NCBI RefSeq assembly: GCF_040730185.1
Contig: NZ_CP160402.1
Span: 5,332,001-5,396,000, forward strand
Reading direction: 5' to 3'
Length of the DNA stretch: 64,000 nt
Source: Streptomyces sp. Je 1-332
GTDB taxonomy: Bacteria; Actinomycetota; Actinomycetes; Streptomycetales; Streptomycetaceae
Numbering within the stretch: position 1 is the stretch's first letter; each line of letters opens with the position of its first letter. Positions 17,466 to 25,510 of the stretch are shown here, one piece after another. A program made the translations under genes and the position numbers. Under the pieces are notes generated by a model. It saw only the letters and a program-made list of their open reading frames with translations. It did not search any database and was not told the DNA's origin.

Positions 17466-18622
17466 GCCGCTGACCGCAGCCCCGGAGCGAGGGCGAGCGT
17501 GACGGCTACGGACGCCATGGCGAGGACGGTCATGGCGGCCGGAGCCGACGTCAGCTGGGCGACGCCGCCCGCGAGCGCGGCGCCCACGCCCTGCATCGTG
17601 AGCATCCCGGACGTGTGCAGGCCAAGGGCGTGACCGCTCAACTCGTCGGGCGTGAGGGCGATCAGCTGTTCCTGAAGCAGCAGGCTCGCCGAGAACCCGA
17701 CCGATGCGAGTGTCACCGCGGTGAGCGCGAGGGGCAGCTCGGGGCGCAGCGCGAAGACGAGGTACGGCACGGCGAGCAGCAGCCGCAGCGGCGCGCCGAG
17801 CCGCTCCCGCCACCTCCGTGACAGGAACCGCCCGGCCAGCACGTCCCCCGCGAGCATCCCGAACGCGGCGAAGGCGAACAGGAGCCCCGCGCGGTCGGGG
17901 TCGAGCGGCACATAGAGCGACTCGCAGCCCACGATCAGGCCGTTGGGCACCCACAGCGCGAGATACACCGAACGGCGCGGCGCGGACGACCACAGCAGCG
18001 CGTTCGTACGCCAGGTCGCGCCGATCGAGGGGCGCCCGCCTGCCCGCGGCGCCCTGCGGGAAAGACCCAGGCGCGCGGCGACCGCCGCGGCCAGGTACAG
18101 CGCGGCGCCGGCGAGCAGCGTGCCGCGCGGCGAGAACACGGCGAGCAGGGCGCCGCCGAGACCGTAGCCGCAGATCTGCATGGTGCCGCTCGACATGTTG
18201 ATCACCGAGCGGCCGAGCAGATAGCCCTCCTTGGTGAGGATCTCGTTCAGCAGCCCGTACCGCACACCCCCGCCGAGCGCGGCCAGGCTCCCGAGCACCA
18301 GGAGCAGCGCGAAGGCGGCCCACAGCGGCAGCCCGGGGACGGCCTGGACCGCGGTGGCCAGGGCGAAGAACAGCGCGATGCCCGCCGTCGCACCGCGCGG
18401 CGGCAGCCGGTCAGCCGCCGACAACAGACAGGCGGCGCCCACGACCTGGGCGAGCGCGGGGCCGAACATGCCGAGCGAGGAGAGCAGCGGCGAGCCGGTT
18501 CGTTCGTAGATCAGCGTGCCCAGGGCCAGGCCGCTCACTGTCTGCGCCGCGGCGAGGAAAGAGGCGGTCAGGAAGAACGGGGTGAACTCCGGAGTGCGGA
18601 AGAGCTCGCGATAAGTGCGCAT
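17378..18622 (-). CDS. MFS transporter
   Basis: A 414-residue major facilitator protein with about ten to twelve hydrophobic helices; it begins MRTYRELFRTPEFTPFFLTA, typical of actinobacterial drug-efflux-like MFS proteins. The last ~29 codons run antisense through the end of dapC (17378-17465) and encode a polar tail with no MFS similarity, so the gene seems to have lost an earlier stop. It is divergent from an ArsR-type regulator, which probably controls it. Substrate unknown. Confidence 0.88.
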   Translation of the reverse strand: MRTYRELFRTPEFTPFFLTASFLAAAQTVSGLALGTLIYERTGSPLLSSLGMFGPALAQVVGAACLLSAADRLPPRGATAGIALFFALATAVQAVPGLPLWAAFALLLVLGSLAALGGGVRYGLLNEILTKEGYLLGRSVINMSSGTMQICGYGLGGALLAVFSPRGTLLAGAALYLAAAVAARLGLSRRAPRAGGRPSIGATWRTNALLWSSAPRRSVYLALWVPNGLIVGCESLYVPLDPDRAGLLFAFAAFGMLAGDVLAGRFLSRRWRERLGAPLRLLLAVPYLVFALRPELPLALTAVTLASVGFSASLLLQEQLIALTPDELSGHALGLHTSGMLTMQGVGAALAGGVAQLTSAPAAMTVLAMASVAVTLALAPGLRSAAQASRSTAAVTRSSDAVSATRTKRSPAGP

Positions 18623-18662
18623 GCGACGGAGTCTTCGGGGGCTCCGTGCGCGAGGGTTAATG

Positions 18663-18680
18663 TTTCGCGCGGCGGCGAAA
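18663..18680. promoter_or_regulatory. Candidate operator between MFS and ArsR-type genes
   Basis: TTTCGC (18663-18668) and GCGAAA (18675-18680) form a perfect 6-bp inverted repeat with a 6-base spacer in the 80-base gap between the divergent MFS and regulator genes. Its place suggests an autoregulatory site for the winged-helix protein. Confidence 0.45.
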
Positions 18681-18702
18681 GGTGCCGGGGAAGGGCGGGG
18701 GC

Positions 18703-19683
18703 ATGGGCTGGTGGCAGGTCAACGCGGACACCCTCGCGGACAGCCGCTTCGTCGTGTCGCCGCTGGCCGAGGCGACGGCGAGCCTCTTCTCGCTGGCGCG
18801 CCGGACGGCGACGCACCCGGGGGAGCGCGACTGGCTCGAGACCCATCTGCCCGCCTACCACCGGAGGCTGGCCGCCGACCCCGGCCTCGCGGAGCTGGTG
18901 CGGGCCGCGATGGGCGACCGGACCCGCTGGATCGCGGACTTCCTCACGCCGACTCCCCTCGGCGACGGCGCGAGCTCCTTCGCCGAAGAGGTGGCGCACA
19001 TCCGCGAGACCCCTGACGCGACCGCCCAGGCGCACCTGACGGTGTCCTACGGCAGCACGCTTCCCCCGGAACTCCTGCGCCCCGGCGTCCCGGACCGGAT
19101 GGCGGACCTCCTGGAGTGGGTGTGGACGCGGACGGTGCTGCCGCGCTGGCCCCGGATCCGTACGGTCATCGAGGCCGATGTCATCGCGCGCACCGCCCAG
19201 TTGAGCCAGGGTGGCTGGGCCGAGGCGCTGAACGGCATGCGGCCGGGGATGCGCTGGCTGGGGGAGAGCAGGCTCCAGATCAACAACCACGACTATCCTC
19301 CGCGCGAGATCTCCGGGGCGCGCCTCCTCTTCGTGCCGGTCACGCCCCGGCAGGGCTGGGCGTCGTGGAGCGCGGCGGACCGGTACGCGCTGGTGTACCC
19401 GTGCTCGGGGGTGCTCGCCGACACGGACCGGCCGGCCGCGGTGCCCGAGCCGCTCGGCAGACTCCTTGGTCCGGCGCGGGCGCGCGTCCTGGTGCTCCTC
19501 GCGACGCCGAAGAGCACCTCGCAGCTGGTCACGCTGACGGGGCAGGGGCTCGGGTCGGTGGGCCGCCATCTGCGGGTGCTGCTGGACGCGGGGCTCGTGC
19601 GCGGGCGGCGTACGGGGCGGTCGGTGCTGTACTTCCGTACGGCGGCGGGAGAGGTCCTCGTCGAGGCGCAGCGCCCCGGGTGA
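18703..19683 (+). CDS. ArsR-type winged-helix transcriptional regulator with large N-terminal domain
   Basis: A 326-residue protein. The C-terminal ~85 residues are an ArsR/GntR-like winged helix (ARVLVLLATPKSTSQLVTLT, GSVGRHLRVLLDAGLVRGRR, TGRSVLYFRT). The N-terminal ~240 residues are a conserved sensory region found in Streptomyces regulators of this type (DUF5937-like; YGSTLPPELLRPG, RTVIEADVIAR). ATG 18703 is preferred over GTG 18682 because of GGGCGGGG just upstream. It is divergent from the MFS pump and is the likely repressor of it. Confidence 0.85.
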   Translation: MGWWQVNADTLADSRFVVSPLAEATASLFSLARRTATHPGERDWLETHLPAYHRRLAADPGLAELVRAAMGDRTRWIADFLTPTPLGDGASSFAEEVAHIRETPDATAQAHLTVSYGSTLPPELLRPGVPDRMADLLEWVWTRTVLPRWPRIRTVIEADVIARTAQLSQGGWAEALNGMRPGMRWLGESRLQINNHDYPPREISGARLLFVPVTPRQGWASWSAADRYALVYPCSGVLADTDRPAAVPEPLGRLLGPARARVLVLLATPKSTSQLVTLTGQGLGSVGRHLRVLLDAGLVRGRRTGRSVLYFRTAAGEVLVEAQRPG

Positions 19684-19707
19684 GGCGCGGGGCGGCAGGC
19701 AAGCGAC

Positions 19708-19739
19708 GAGGGCCCGGAGCCAGTCGGCTCCGGGCCCTC
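19708..19739. terminator. Strong hairpin between convergent genes
   Basis: A perfect 14-bp inverted repeat (19708-19721 with 19726-19739) closed by the 4-base loop AGTC, 24 bases after the regulator stop and 19 before the stop of the opposite gene. It probably terminates both. Confidence 0.88.
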
Positions 19740-19758
19740 ATCGGCTTGTACGCGGCGG

Positions 19759-20229
19759 TCAGCCGAGCGGCAGGCCCTTGACCGGCAGCTGGTCGGTGGG
19801 CAGTCCGCCCTTGGTGACCGTGTCCGTCGGCAGGCCCTCGCCGACGGCGTCGGTCGGCAGGCCGCCCTTGGTGGCGGTGCCCGCGGTGTCGCCGACCACG
19901 TCACCGGCGCTGCCGGCGAGGTCACCCGCGGCCTTCTGGGCGACCGGGGTCGCGGTCTTGGCGCCCGATCCGACGACCTTGCCCGCGGCCGGGACGCCCT
20001 TCTTCACGGCCTTGCTGCCGGACTCACCCGCGAGACCGGTGGTGTTCTGAGCCGCGCCGTCGACGGTGTTGCCCAGACCGGCGCCGTCCACGGCGGACAC
20101 ACCGCCCAGGTTGGGGGTGGCCGGAAGTTCGGCGGCGCTTGCGGAGCCGGCCGCACCGACCACGGGAGCCGCCCCCGCTGCGATGAGCAGCGCGGCGCGA
20201 GCGATCCGGCGGGTCAGGGGGAGGGACAT
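19759..20229 (-). CDS. Small secreted protein with GGLPTD repeats
   Basis: A 156-residue exported protein: a Sec signal peptide (LTRRIARAALLIAAGAAPVV ... ASA, cleavage near residue 33), then a Gly/Ala/Val/Thr-rich mature chain. The C-terminus contains short repeats of the type GLPTD (KGGLPTDAVGEGLPTDTVTK and on). Such proteins are often labelled ATP-binding in Streptomyces genomes with no visible basis; no catalytic motif can be seen. It has its own ~300-base upstream region. Confidence 0.75.
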   Translation of the reverse strand: MSLPLTRRIARAALLIAAGAAPVVGAAGSASAAELPATPNLGGVSAVDGAGLGNTVDGAAQNTTGLAGESGSKAVKKGVPAAGKVVGSGAKTATPVAQKAAGDLAGSAGDVVGDTAGTATKGGLPTDAVGEGLPTDTVTKGGLPTDQLPVKGLPLG

Positions 20230-20531
20230 GATGCTCCTTCAGACGGGAGAGAACGTTGGTGTGTCCGGCCGGATGGGGCCCGGCGCTCGGACGCAGTGAC
20301 TACCGCTCGAAGCCCTCGAAGGTTGCGGTGGCCCAACGCAAAGAATTGGCAATGCATCGCATAATCGGCTGTGGATAAAAACGGGCAAAAGGATCAGTCG
20401 GTGGAAGGCTGCTGAATCGTCAATGCCCTGTGCTCGCAAGGGTCCGGCGGGTGCGGGGAGGAGTGCGCGAAAGTCTGGGCGGCGCATCGCCCGTGCGTGA
20501 TCAGCGTGACTCGATCGGGTGACCCGTCGTA
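20230..20531. other. Intergenic region upstream of the small secreted protein
   Basis: About 300 bases without a supportable gene. The middle (about 20336-20400) is more AT-rich than its surroundings and includes GTGGATAAAAACGGGC; it probably holds the promoter of the leftward secreted-protein gene. Open frames here have poor codon bias. No riboswitch signature was recognised. Confidence 0.5.
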
Positions 20532-21455
20532 CTACTGCCCCACGACAATTCGGACGTCGCCGGCGCCCGTCGCGTCGCCCGTGCGCCGGTCGGCCTCGCC
20601 CGCCTTGCCCGGCTTGCGCCATTCCTTCCCGGAATCCGCGGCGCTCCACTCCCTGCCGCCGTACGAGACGCGCTCGATGCCGAGCGCGGACGCCTGGGCC
20701 ACCGCCCAGTGCGCGAGCTCCCAGCCCCGCTGCTCGGCCCCGCCCTCGGCGCCTGCCGCCGTGGCGTTCACCGGCACGGTGACCGTGTCGCCGCTGCCAC
20801 CCTTCGGGGTCACCTCGCGGCCGAAGTCGCGGACCAGGGCCTCGCGCACCCGCGCCGGGTCGCCCGGCTCGTCGGCCGTGCGGCCCTCGCAGGTGAGGGT
20901 GGCGGGTGCACGGCCCGTCAGCGCGGCGGCGAGCAGCGCGGCGTCCGGCTCGTGCTTCGCGTACGCCTGGGGGTAGCCGCTGCGCTGCACGCGCTGCGCG
21001 GCGACGGTCAGGGGGAGCCGTGAATAACCCGGGACGTCCTTGAGGTGGGAGTAGAAACGCGCCGCCGAGTACGCGGGGTCCATGATCTGTTTCTCGTTGC
21101 CCCAGCCCTGCGAGGGCCGCTGCTGGAAGAGGCCGAGCGAGTCCCGGTCGCCGTGGCTGATGTTGCGAAGGCCCGACTCCTGCAGGGCCGTCGCCAGGGC
21201 GATGGTGACCGCACGCTCCGGCATGCCGCGCGAGGTGCCCACGGCGGCGACCGTCGCCGCGTTCTGCGCCTGCTCCGCGCCGAATTCGTACGACGCGCCG
21301 TCTCCGCTGCCCGAGACGACCTGGCAGCGCGGAGCGGCCTTGCCGCCGAAGACGTACTGGACGATCACATAGCCCACGAGCGCGAGAAGGACCGCGACCG
21401 CGGCCCCGATACGGAGGAGGCGGCCGCGCCGGACGAGGGTGGGGGGCTCAGGCAC
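20532..21455 (-). CDS. Membrane-anchored lysozyme-fold (transglycosylase-like) protein
   Basis: A 307-residue protein with a single N-terminal membrane helix (IGAAVAVLLALVGYVIVQYV, ~17-36) and an extracellular region containing a segment like the soluble lytic transglycosylase/Rpf fold: ALATALQESGLRNISHGDRD, SLGLFQQRPSQGWGNEKQIM, where the Glu in QESG would be the catalytic acid. The C-terminal ~120 residues are unassigned. Many Streptomyces copies carry the label heavy metal transporter, for which nothing is visible. It may cleave peptidoglycan. It starts with GTG at 21455. Confidence 0.75.
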   Translation of the reverse strand: MPEPPTLVRRGRLLRIGAAVAVLLALVGYVIVQYVFGGKAAPRCQVVSGSGDGASYEFGAEQAQNAATVAAVGTSRGMPERAVTIALATALQESGLRNISHGDRDSLGLFQQRPSQGWGNEKQIMDPAYSAARFYSHLKDVPGYSRLPLTVAAQRVQRSGYPQAYAKHEPDAALLAAALTGRAPATLTCEGRTADEPGDPARVREALVRDFGREVTPKGGSGDTVTVPVNATAAGAEGGAEQRGWELAHWAVAQASALGIERVSYGGREWSAADSGKEWRKPGKAGEADRRTGDATGAGDVRIVVGQ

Positions 21456-21517
21456 GCGACCAAGGTACTGGAGGCCACCGACAGGCCCGCGCGCCGAGGG
21501 GCGTTAGGGTCGCAGCC

Positions 21518-22609
21518 ATGGCCCAGACCTCACACGACACGCCGCTCGACCTCACGCTCGACGCCGCCGCGCTCACCGCCCAGCTGGTCGACCTCCCGTC
21601 GCCGAGCGGCCAGGAGAAAGCCCTCGCGGACGCGATCGAGACGGCCCTGCGCGGTCTGCCGCACCTCACGGTCGACCGGCACGGCAACAACGTGGTGGCG
21701 CGCACGAACCTGGGCCGGGCCGAGCGCGTGATCCTCGCCGGACACATCGACACGGTCCCGATCGCGGACAACGTGCCCTCACGTCTGGACGAGGACGGCG
21801 TCCTGTGGGGCTGCGGCACCTGCGACATGAAGTCGGGCGTCGCGATCCAGCTGCGCATCGCGCAGACCGTGACCGAGCCGAACCGCGACCTCACCTTCGT
21901 CTTCTACGACAACGAAGAGGTCGCCGCCCACCTGAACGGCCTCGGCCATGTCGCCGAGGCCCACCCCGACTGGCTCGCCGGTGACTTCGCGATCCTCCTG
22001 GAGCCGACGGACAACCAGGTCGAGGGCGGCTGTCAGGGCACGCTGCGCGTCCACCTCAAGACGAAGGGCACGCGCGCGCACTCCGCGCGCGCGTGGATGG
22101 GCTCGAACGCCATCCACAAGGCCGCGCCGATCCTGGCGAAGCTCGCCGCGTACGAGCCGCGCAAGCCCGTGGTCGACGGCCTGCAGTACCACGAGGGCCT
22201 CAACGCCGTACGCGTCGAGGGCGGCGTCGCCACCAACGTCATCCCCGACGAGTGCACCGTCGTCGTCAACTTCCGCTACGCGCCGGACCGCTCCGAGGAC
22301 GAGGCACTCGCCTTCGTGCGCGACTACTTCGCCGACTGCGAGATCGACGAGTTCATCGTCGACGACCACACGGGCGGCGCGCGCCCCGGCCTCGACCACC
22401 CGGCGGCCGCGGCCTTCATGGCGGCGGTCGGCGGCGAGGCCCTTCCCAAGTTCGGCTGGACGGACGTCTCCCGCTTCAGCGCGCTCGGTGTGCCCGCCGT
22501 GAACTACAGCCCGGGGAACCCGCTGCTCGCCCACAAGATCGACGAGCGCGTGAAGGCCGCCCTCATCCCGGAGGCCGAGAAGCGGCTGAGTGCCTGGCTG
22601 ACATCCTGA
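21518..22609 (+). CDS. dapE: Succinyl-diaminopimelate desuccinylase
   Basis: A 363-residue M20-family zinc hydrolase that removes succinate from N-succinyl-LL-diaminopimelate, following DapC. Metal-site motifs are GHIDTVP, CGTCDMKSG (bridging Asp), DNEEV (catalytic and ligand Glu) and the final histidine in SPGNPLLAHKIDE. The actinobacterial DapE pattern (PSPSGQEKALADAIE, FGWTDVSRFSALGVPAVNYS) is clear. It is divergent from the lysozyme-fold gene with 62 bases between starts. Confidence 0.95.
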   Translation: MAQTSHDTPLDLTLDAAALTAQLVDLPSPSGQEKALADAIETALRGLPHLTVDRHGNNVVARTNLGRAERVILAGHIDTVPIADNVPSRLDEDGVLWGCGTCDMKSGVAIQLRIAQTVTEPNRDLTFVFYDNEEVAAHLNGLGHVAEAHPDWLAGDFAILLEPTDNQVEGGCQGTLRVHLKTKGTRAHSARAWMGSNAIHKAAPILAKLAAYEPRKPVVDGLQYHEGLNAVRVEGGVATNVIPDECTVVVNFRYAPDRSEDEALAFVRDYFADCEIDEFIVDDHTGGARPGLDHPAAAAFMAAVGGEALPKFGWTDVSRFSALGVPAVNYSPGNPLLAHKIDERVKAALIPEAEKRLSAWLTS

Positions 22610-22658
22610 TTTCCCGCAAGGGTCCGTCGCCCGTAACGCCCGTGGATCTACGCTGAAG

Positions 22659-22689
22659 CAGCACGTCGAGCACACCAGCACGTCGAGCA
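22659..22689 (+). repeat. Two 14-bp direct repeats before the LOG-family gene
   Basis: CAGCACGTCGAGCA occurs at 22659-22672 and 22676-22689, period 17, in the short gap between dapE and the LOG-family gene. It may be a regulator site; nothing more can be said. Confidence 0.5.
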
Positions 22690-22714
22690 GGACCGTCAGT
22701 GGAAGGGGACGTTC

Positions 22715-23470
22715 ATGGGTAGTCCAGAAGGGCAGGGCCCGCGGGACGAGCAGCACTTGGGGCCCGTGGTGCGGCGGCGTGAGCAGATCACCCCCGGCAC
22801 CACCGACCAGCGGCTCCTCGACACCGACGCCGAGGGCGAGTCGGAGTGGGTGCACACCGACCCCTGGCGGGTCATGCGCATCCAGTCCGAGTTCGTGGAA
22901 GGCTTCGGCGCGCTCGCCGAACTCCCCAGCGCCATCAGCGTCTTCGGGTCGGCCCGCACACCTCCGGGTTCGCTCGAGTACGAGGCGGGCGTCCGCATCG
23001 GCAAGGCACTCGTCGACGCGGGCTTCGCCGTGATCACCGGGGGCGGCCCCGGCGCCATGGAGGCGGCCAACAGGGGCGCGCGCGAGGCCAAGGGCGTCTC
23101 CGTCGGCCTCGGCATCGAGCTGCCCTTCGAGCAGGGCCTGAACGAGCACGTCGACATCGGCGTGAACTTCCGCTACTTCTTCGTGCGCAAGACCATGTTC
23201 GTGAAGTACGCGCAGGGCTTCGTGGTGCTGCCCGGCGGCCTGGGCACCCTGGACGAGCTCTTCGAGGCCCTCACCCTCGTCCAGACCCGCAAGGTGACCC
23301 GCTTCCCGATCGTCCTCTTCGGTTCGGAGTACTGGGGCGGACTCGTCGACTGGCTGCGCGGCACGGTGGTGGCGGGCGGCAAGGCCTCCGCACACGACCT
23401 GCACCTCTTCCACGTCACGGACGACGTGGACGAGGCGGTGTCCCTGGTGACGAAGGAAGTCGGCCGCTAG
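22715..23470 (+). CDS. LOG family protein (TIGR00730 Rossmann fold; cytokinin phosphoribohydrolase type)
   Basis: A 251-residue protein with the LOG signature PGGLGTLDELFEALT and the nucleotide-binding loop GGGPGAMEAANRGAREA. Members cleave nucleoside 5'-monophosphates such as AMP or cytokinin precursors to base and ribose 5-phosphate. The N-terminal ~60 residues are an extra polar region seen in actinobacterial forms. The ATG is preceded by GGAAGGGG at 22701-22708. A related gene lies next to folP2 in M. tuberculosis (Rv1205), matching the neighbour here. Confidence 0.9.
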   Translation: MGSPEGQGPRDEQHLGPVVRRREQITPGTTDQRLLDTDAEGESEWVHTDPWRVMRIQSEFVEGFGALAELPSAISVFGSARTPPGSLEYEAGVRIGKALVDAGFAVITGGGPGAMEAANRGAREAKGVSVGLGIELPFEQGLNEHVDIGVNFRYFFVRKTMFVKYAQGFVVLPGGLGTLDELFEALTLVQTRKVTRFPIVLFGSEYWGGLVDWLRGTVVAGGKASAHDLHLFHVTDDVDEAVSLVTKEVGR

Positions 23471-23501
23471 GCCCTGGCCGGGCGGCCTCAACGGGCGGCC
23501 T

Positions 23502-23530
23502 CACCGGGCGGGCATCCGGCCCGTCCGGTG
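23502..23530. terminator. Hairpin between convergent LOG and folP2-type genes
   Basis: Inverted repeat 23502-23512 with 23520-23530, 10 of 11 pairs, 7-base loop, between stops at 23470 and 23535. It probably ends both transcripts. Confidence 0.65.
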
Positions 23531-23534
23531 GCCG

Positions 23535-24395
23535 CTAGGCGAGCCCCCGCCGCGCCACCGCAGGCTCCCGGTGGCCCGCGATCGTGGTCACCATGTCGAG
23601 GACCTGCCGGGTCTCCGCGACCTCGTGCACCCGGTACACCTGGGCCCCCAGCCACGCCGACACCGCGGTCGTGGCCAGTGTTCCCAGCACGCGCTCCTTG
23701 ACCGGCTTGTCGAGCGTCTCGCCGACGAAGTCCTTGTTGGACAGGGACACCAGCACGGGCCAGCCGGTCTCCACCATCTCCCCGAGCCGCCGCGTCGCCT
23801 CCAGCGAATGCCGCGTGTTCTTCCCGAAGTCGTGCCCGGGATCGATCATCACGGACTCACGCGGCACCCCGAGCGCGACCGCGCGCTCGGCGAGGCCGAG
23901 CGTGACCGAGAGGATGTCGGCCATGACGTCCTCGTACGTGAGCCGATGGGGGCGGGTCCGCGGCTCGGCGCCACCCGCGTGCGTGCACACCAGACCCACG
24001 CCGTAGCGCGCCGCCACCTCCGCGAGGCGGGGGTCGACCCCGCCCCACGCGTCGTTCAGGACGTCGGCGCCGGCCTCGCAGACCGCCTCGCCGACCTCGT
24101 GCCTCCACGTGTCGACGCTGATGACGACGTCGGGGAACCGCTTGCGCACGTCGGCGACGAAGCCGACCGTCCGCCGCGCCTCCTCCTCGGCCGTCACCTC
24201 GTCGCCGGGACCGGCCTTGACCCCACCGATGTCGATGATGGCGGCGCCCTCCGCCACCGCCTGCTCCACGCGGGCCAGCGCGGGCTCGTCGCGGAACGTG
24301 GCGCCCTGGTCGTAGAAGGAGTCAGGGGTCCGGTTCACGATCGCCATGATCACCGGCTCGTGCGCGCCGAATTCACGCCTGCCAAGCCTGAGCAT
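23535..24395 (-). CDS. folP2: Dihydropteroate synthase paralogue, FolP2 type
   Basis: A 286-residue TIM-barrel protein of the dihydropteroate synthase family. It keeps VIMAIVNRTPDSFYDQGATF, IIDIGGVKAGPGDEV and VISVDTWR. The sequence GGVKAGPGDEV differs from canonical FolP (which has GGESTRPG), and this matches mycobacterial FolP2 (Rv1207). FolP2 of M. leprae is reported not to replace FolP, so true folate synthesis activity is doubtful. The conserved surroundings (LOG gene, DivIVA-like gene, tag, DUF3117) support the FolP2 assignment. Confidence 0.88.
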   Translation of the reverse strand: MLRLGRREFGAHEPVIMAIVNRTPDSFYDQGATFRDEPALARVEQAVAEGAAIIDIGGVKAGPGDEVTAEEEARRTVGFVADVRKRFPDVVISVDTWRHEVGEAVCEAGADVLNDAWGGVDPRLAEVAARYGVGLVCTHAGGAEPRTRPHRLTYEDVMADILSVTLGLAERAVALGVPRESVMIDPGHDFGKNTRHSLEATRRLGEMVETGWPVLVSLSNKDFVGETLDKPVKERVLGTLATTAVSAWLGAQVYRVHEVAETRQVLDMVTTIAGHREPAVARRGLA

Positions 24396-24518
24396 CCCCG
24401 GTGAGCCTCCTTCGTCGGTGCCGTGGTCCGGCCGCCTGCGACCTTAACTGTCACAGGCGCATGGCACGATCGGACCCTGACAGTTTCAGCACGGCAGTCG
24501 AGCGTGGGGGCCGAAGAG

Positions 24519-24923
24519 ATGGTCTTGTTCTTGTTCCTGGTCATCGCCCTCGTCGTGGTGGTCGGCGCGGTGACCCTGGCCGTGGTGGGCGGAGGGGAGC
24601 GCGCCGCGCTGCCCGACGTGGCGGCCGAGCGGTTGGTCGACCCGCTGCCGCTGGACCGTGCCCTGCGCCGCGCGGACGTGGAGGCGGTGCGCTTCCCGCT
24701 GACCGTGCGGGGCTATCGCATGGCCGACGTGGACGACGCGCTCGGCCGCCTCGCCGCCGAACTGGCCGAGCGTGACGCCCACATCGCGGAGCTGGAGGCG
24801 GCACTCGCCGGCGCCCAGGCCACCGCGGTCGGCGGCCCCGGCCTCCTCAAGACGCACGCCCCGGCCACGCTCCAGGACGAGCCGGCCCCCAAGGACGCCG
24901 CCGAAGAGGAGGACGGCCGATGA
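24519..24923 (+). CDS. DivIVA-domain membrane protein
   Basis: A 134-residue protein: an N-terminal membrane helix (VLFLFLVIALVVVVGAVTLA), then a linker and a short DivIVA-like segment FPLTVRGYRMADVDDALGRL with a coiled-coil stretch (AAELAERDAHIAELEAALAG), ending in an acidic tail. The frame opens at 24423 but ATG 24519, after CCGAAGAG, fits the hydrophobic start. The stop overlaps the tag start by four bases. A membrane-bound scaffold role at the pole or septum is plausible but not shown. Confidence 0.82.
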   Translation: MVLFLFLVIALVVVVGAVTLAVVGGGERAALPDVAAERLVDPLPLDRALRRADVEAVRFPLTVRGYRMADVDDALGRLAAELAERDAHIAELEAALAGAQATAVGGPGLLKTHAPATLQDEPAPKDAAEEEDGR

Positions 24924-25510
24924 GCGGCGACGCCCTGGCGGGCCCGGACGGCAGACTGCGCTGCCCCTGGGGCCTCTCGACCGAGGACTACGTGACCTAC
25001 CACGACGAGGAGTGGGGCCGCCCGGTCCACGGGGACGACGCGCTGTACGAACGGCTCTGCCTGGAGGCCTTCCAGTCGGGCCTCTCCTGGATCACGATCC
25101 TGCGCCGCCGCGAGGGCTTCCGTGCCGCCTTCGCCGACTTCAGGATCGCCGAGGTCGCGCGGTTCACGGACGCCGACCGGGAGCGCCTCCTCGCCGACCC
25201 CGGCATCATCCGCAACCGCGCCAAGGTCGACGCGACCCTCGCCAACGCGCGCGTGCTCGCCGACTGGCCGGACGGAGAACTCGACGAGCTCATCTGGTCG
25301 CACGCTCCGGACCCCGCCTCCCGCAAGGCCCCGAGCGCCCTGGCCGACGTACCGGCGATCACGCCCGAATCCACGGCCCTGTCCAAGGCCCTGAAGAAGC
25401 GCGGCATCCGATTCGTCGGCCCCACCACGGCCTACGCCCTGATGCAGGCCTGCGGCCTGGTGAACGACCACCTGGAGGACTGCGTGATCCGCGTCCCCCA
25501 AGGGCGCTAG
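24920..25510 (+). CDS. tag: DNA-3-methyladenine glycosylase I
   Basis: A 196-residue base-excision repair enzyme that removes 3-methyladenine from alkylated DNA. The TagA pattern is clear: RCPWGLSTEDYVTYHDEEWG with Cys and His zinc ligands, EAFQSGLSWITILRRREGFR, and the helix-hairpin region with FVGPTTAYALMQACGLVNDH containing the second zinc ligands. It is coupled to the DivIVA-like gene by an ATGA overlap. Its TAG stop shares the CTAG at 25507-25510 with the opposite-strand crotonase gene. Confidence 0.93.
   Translation: MSGDALAGPDGRLRCPWGLSTEDYVTYHDEEWGRPVHGDDALYERLCLEAFQSGLSWITILRRREGFRAAFADFRIAEVARFTDADRERLLADPGIIRNRAKVDATLANARVLADWPDGELDELIWSHAPDPASRKAPSALADVPAITPESTALSKALKKRGIRFVGPTTAYALMQACGLVNDHLEDCVIRVPQGR

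Noticed and set aside
16224..18323. 699-codon minus-strand frame across fdxA, dapC and MFS
   Set aside because: It runs antisense or out of frame to three well-recognised genes.
20239..20649. 136-codon minus-strand frame in the gap before the secreted protein
   Set aside because: Poor codon bias, overlaps the end of the lysozyme-fold gene, and no recognised motif.
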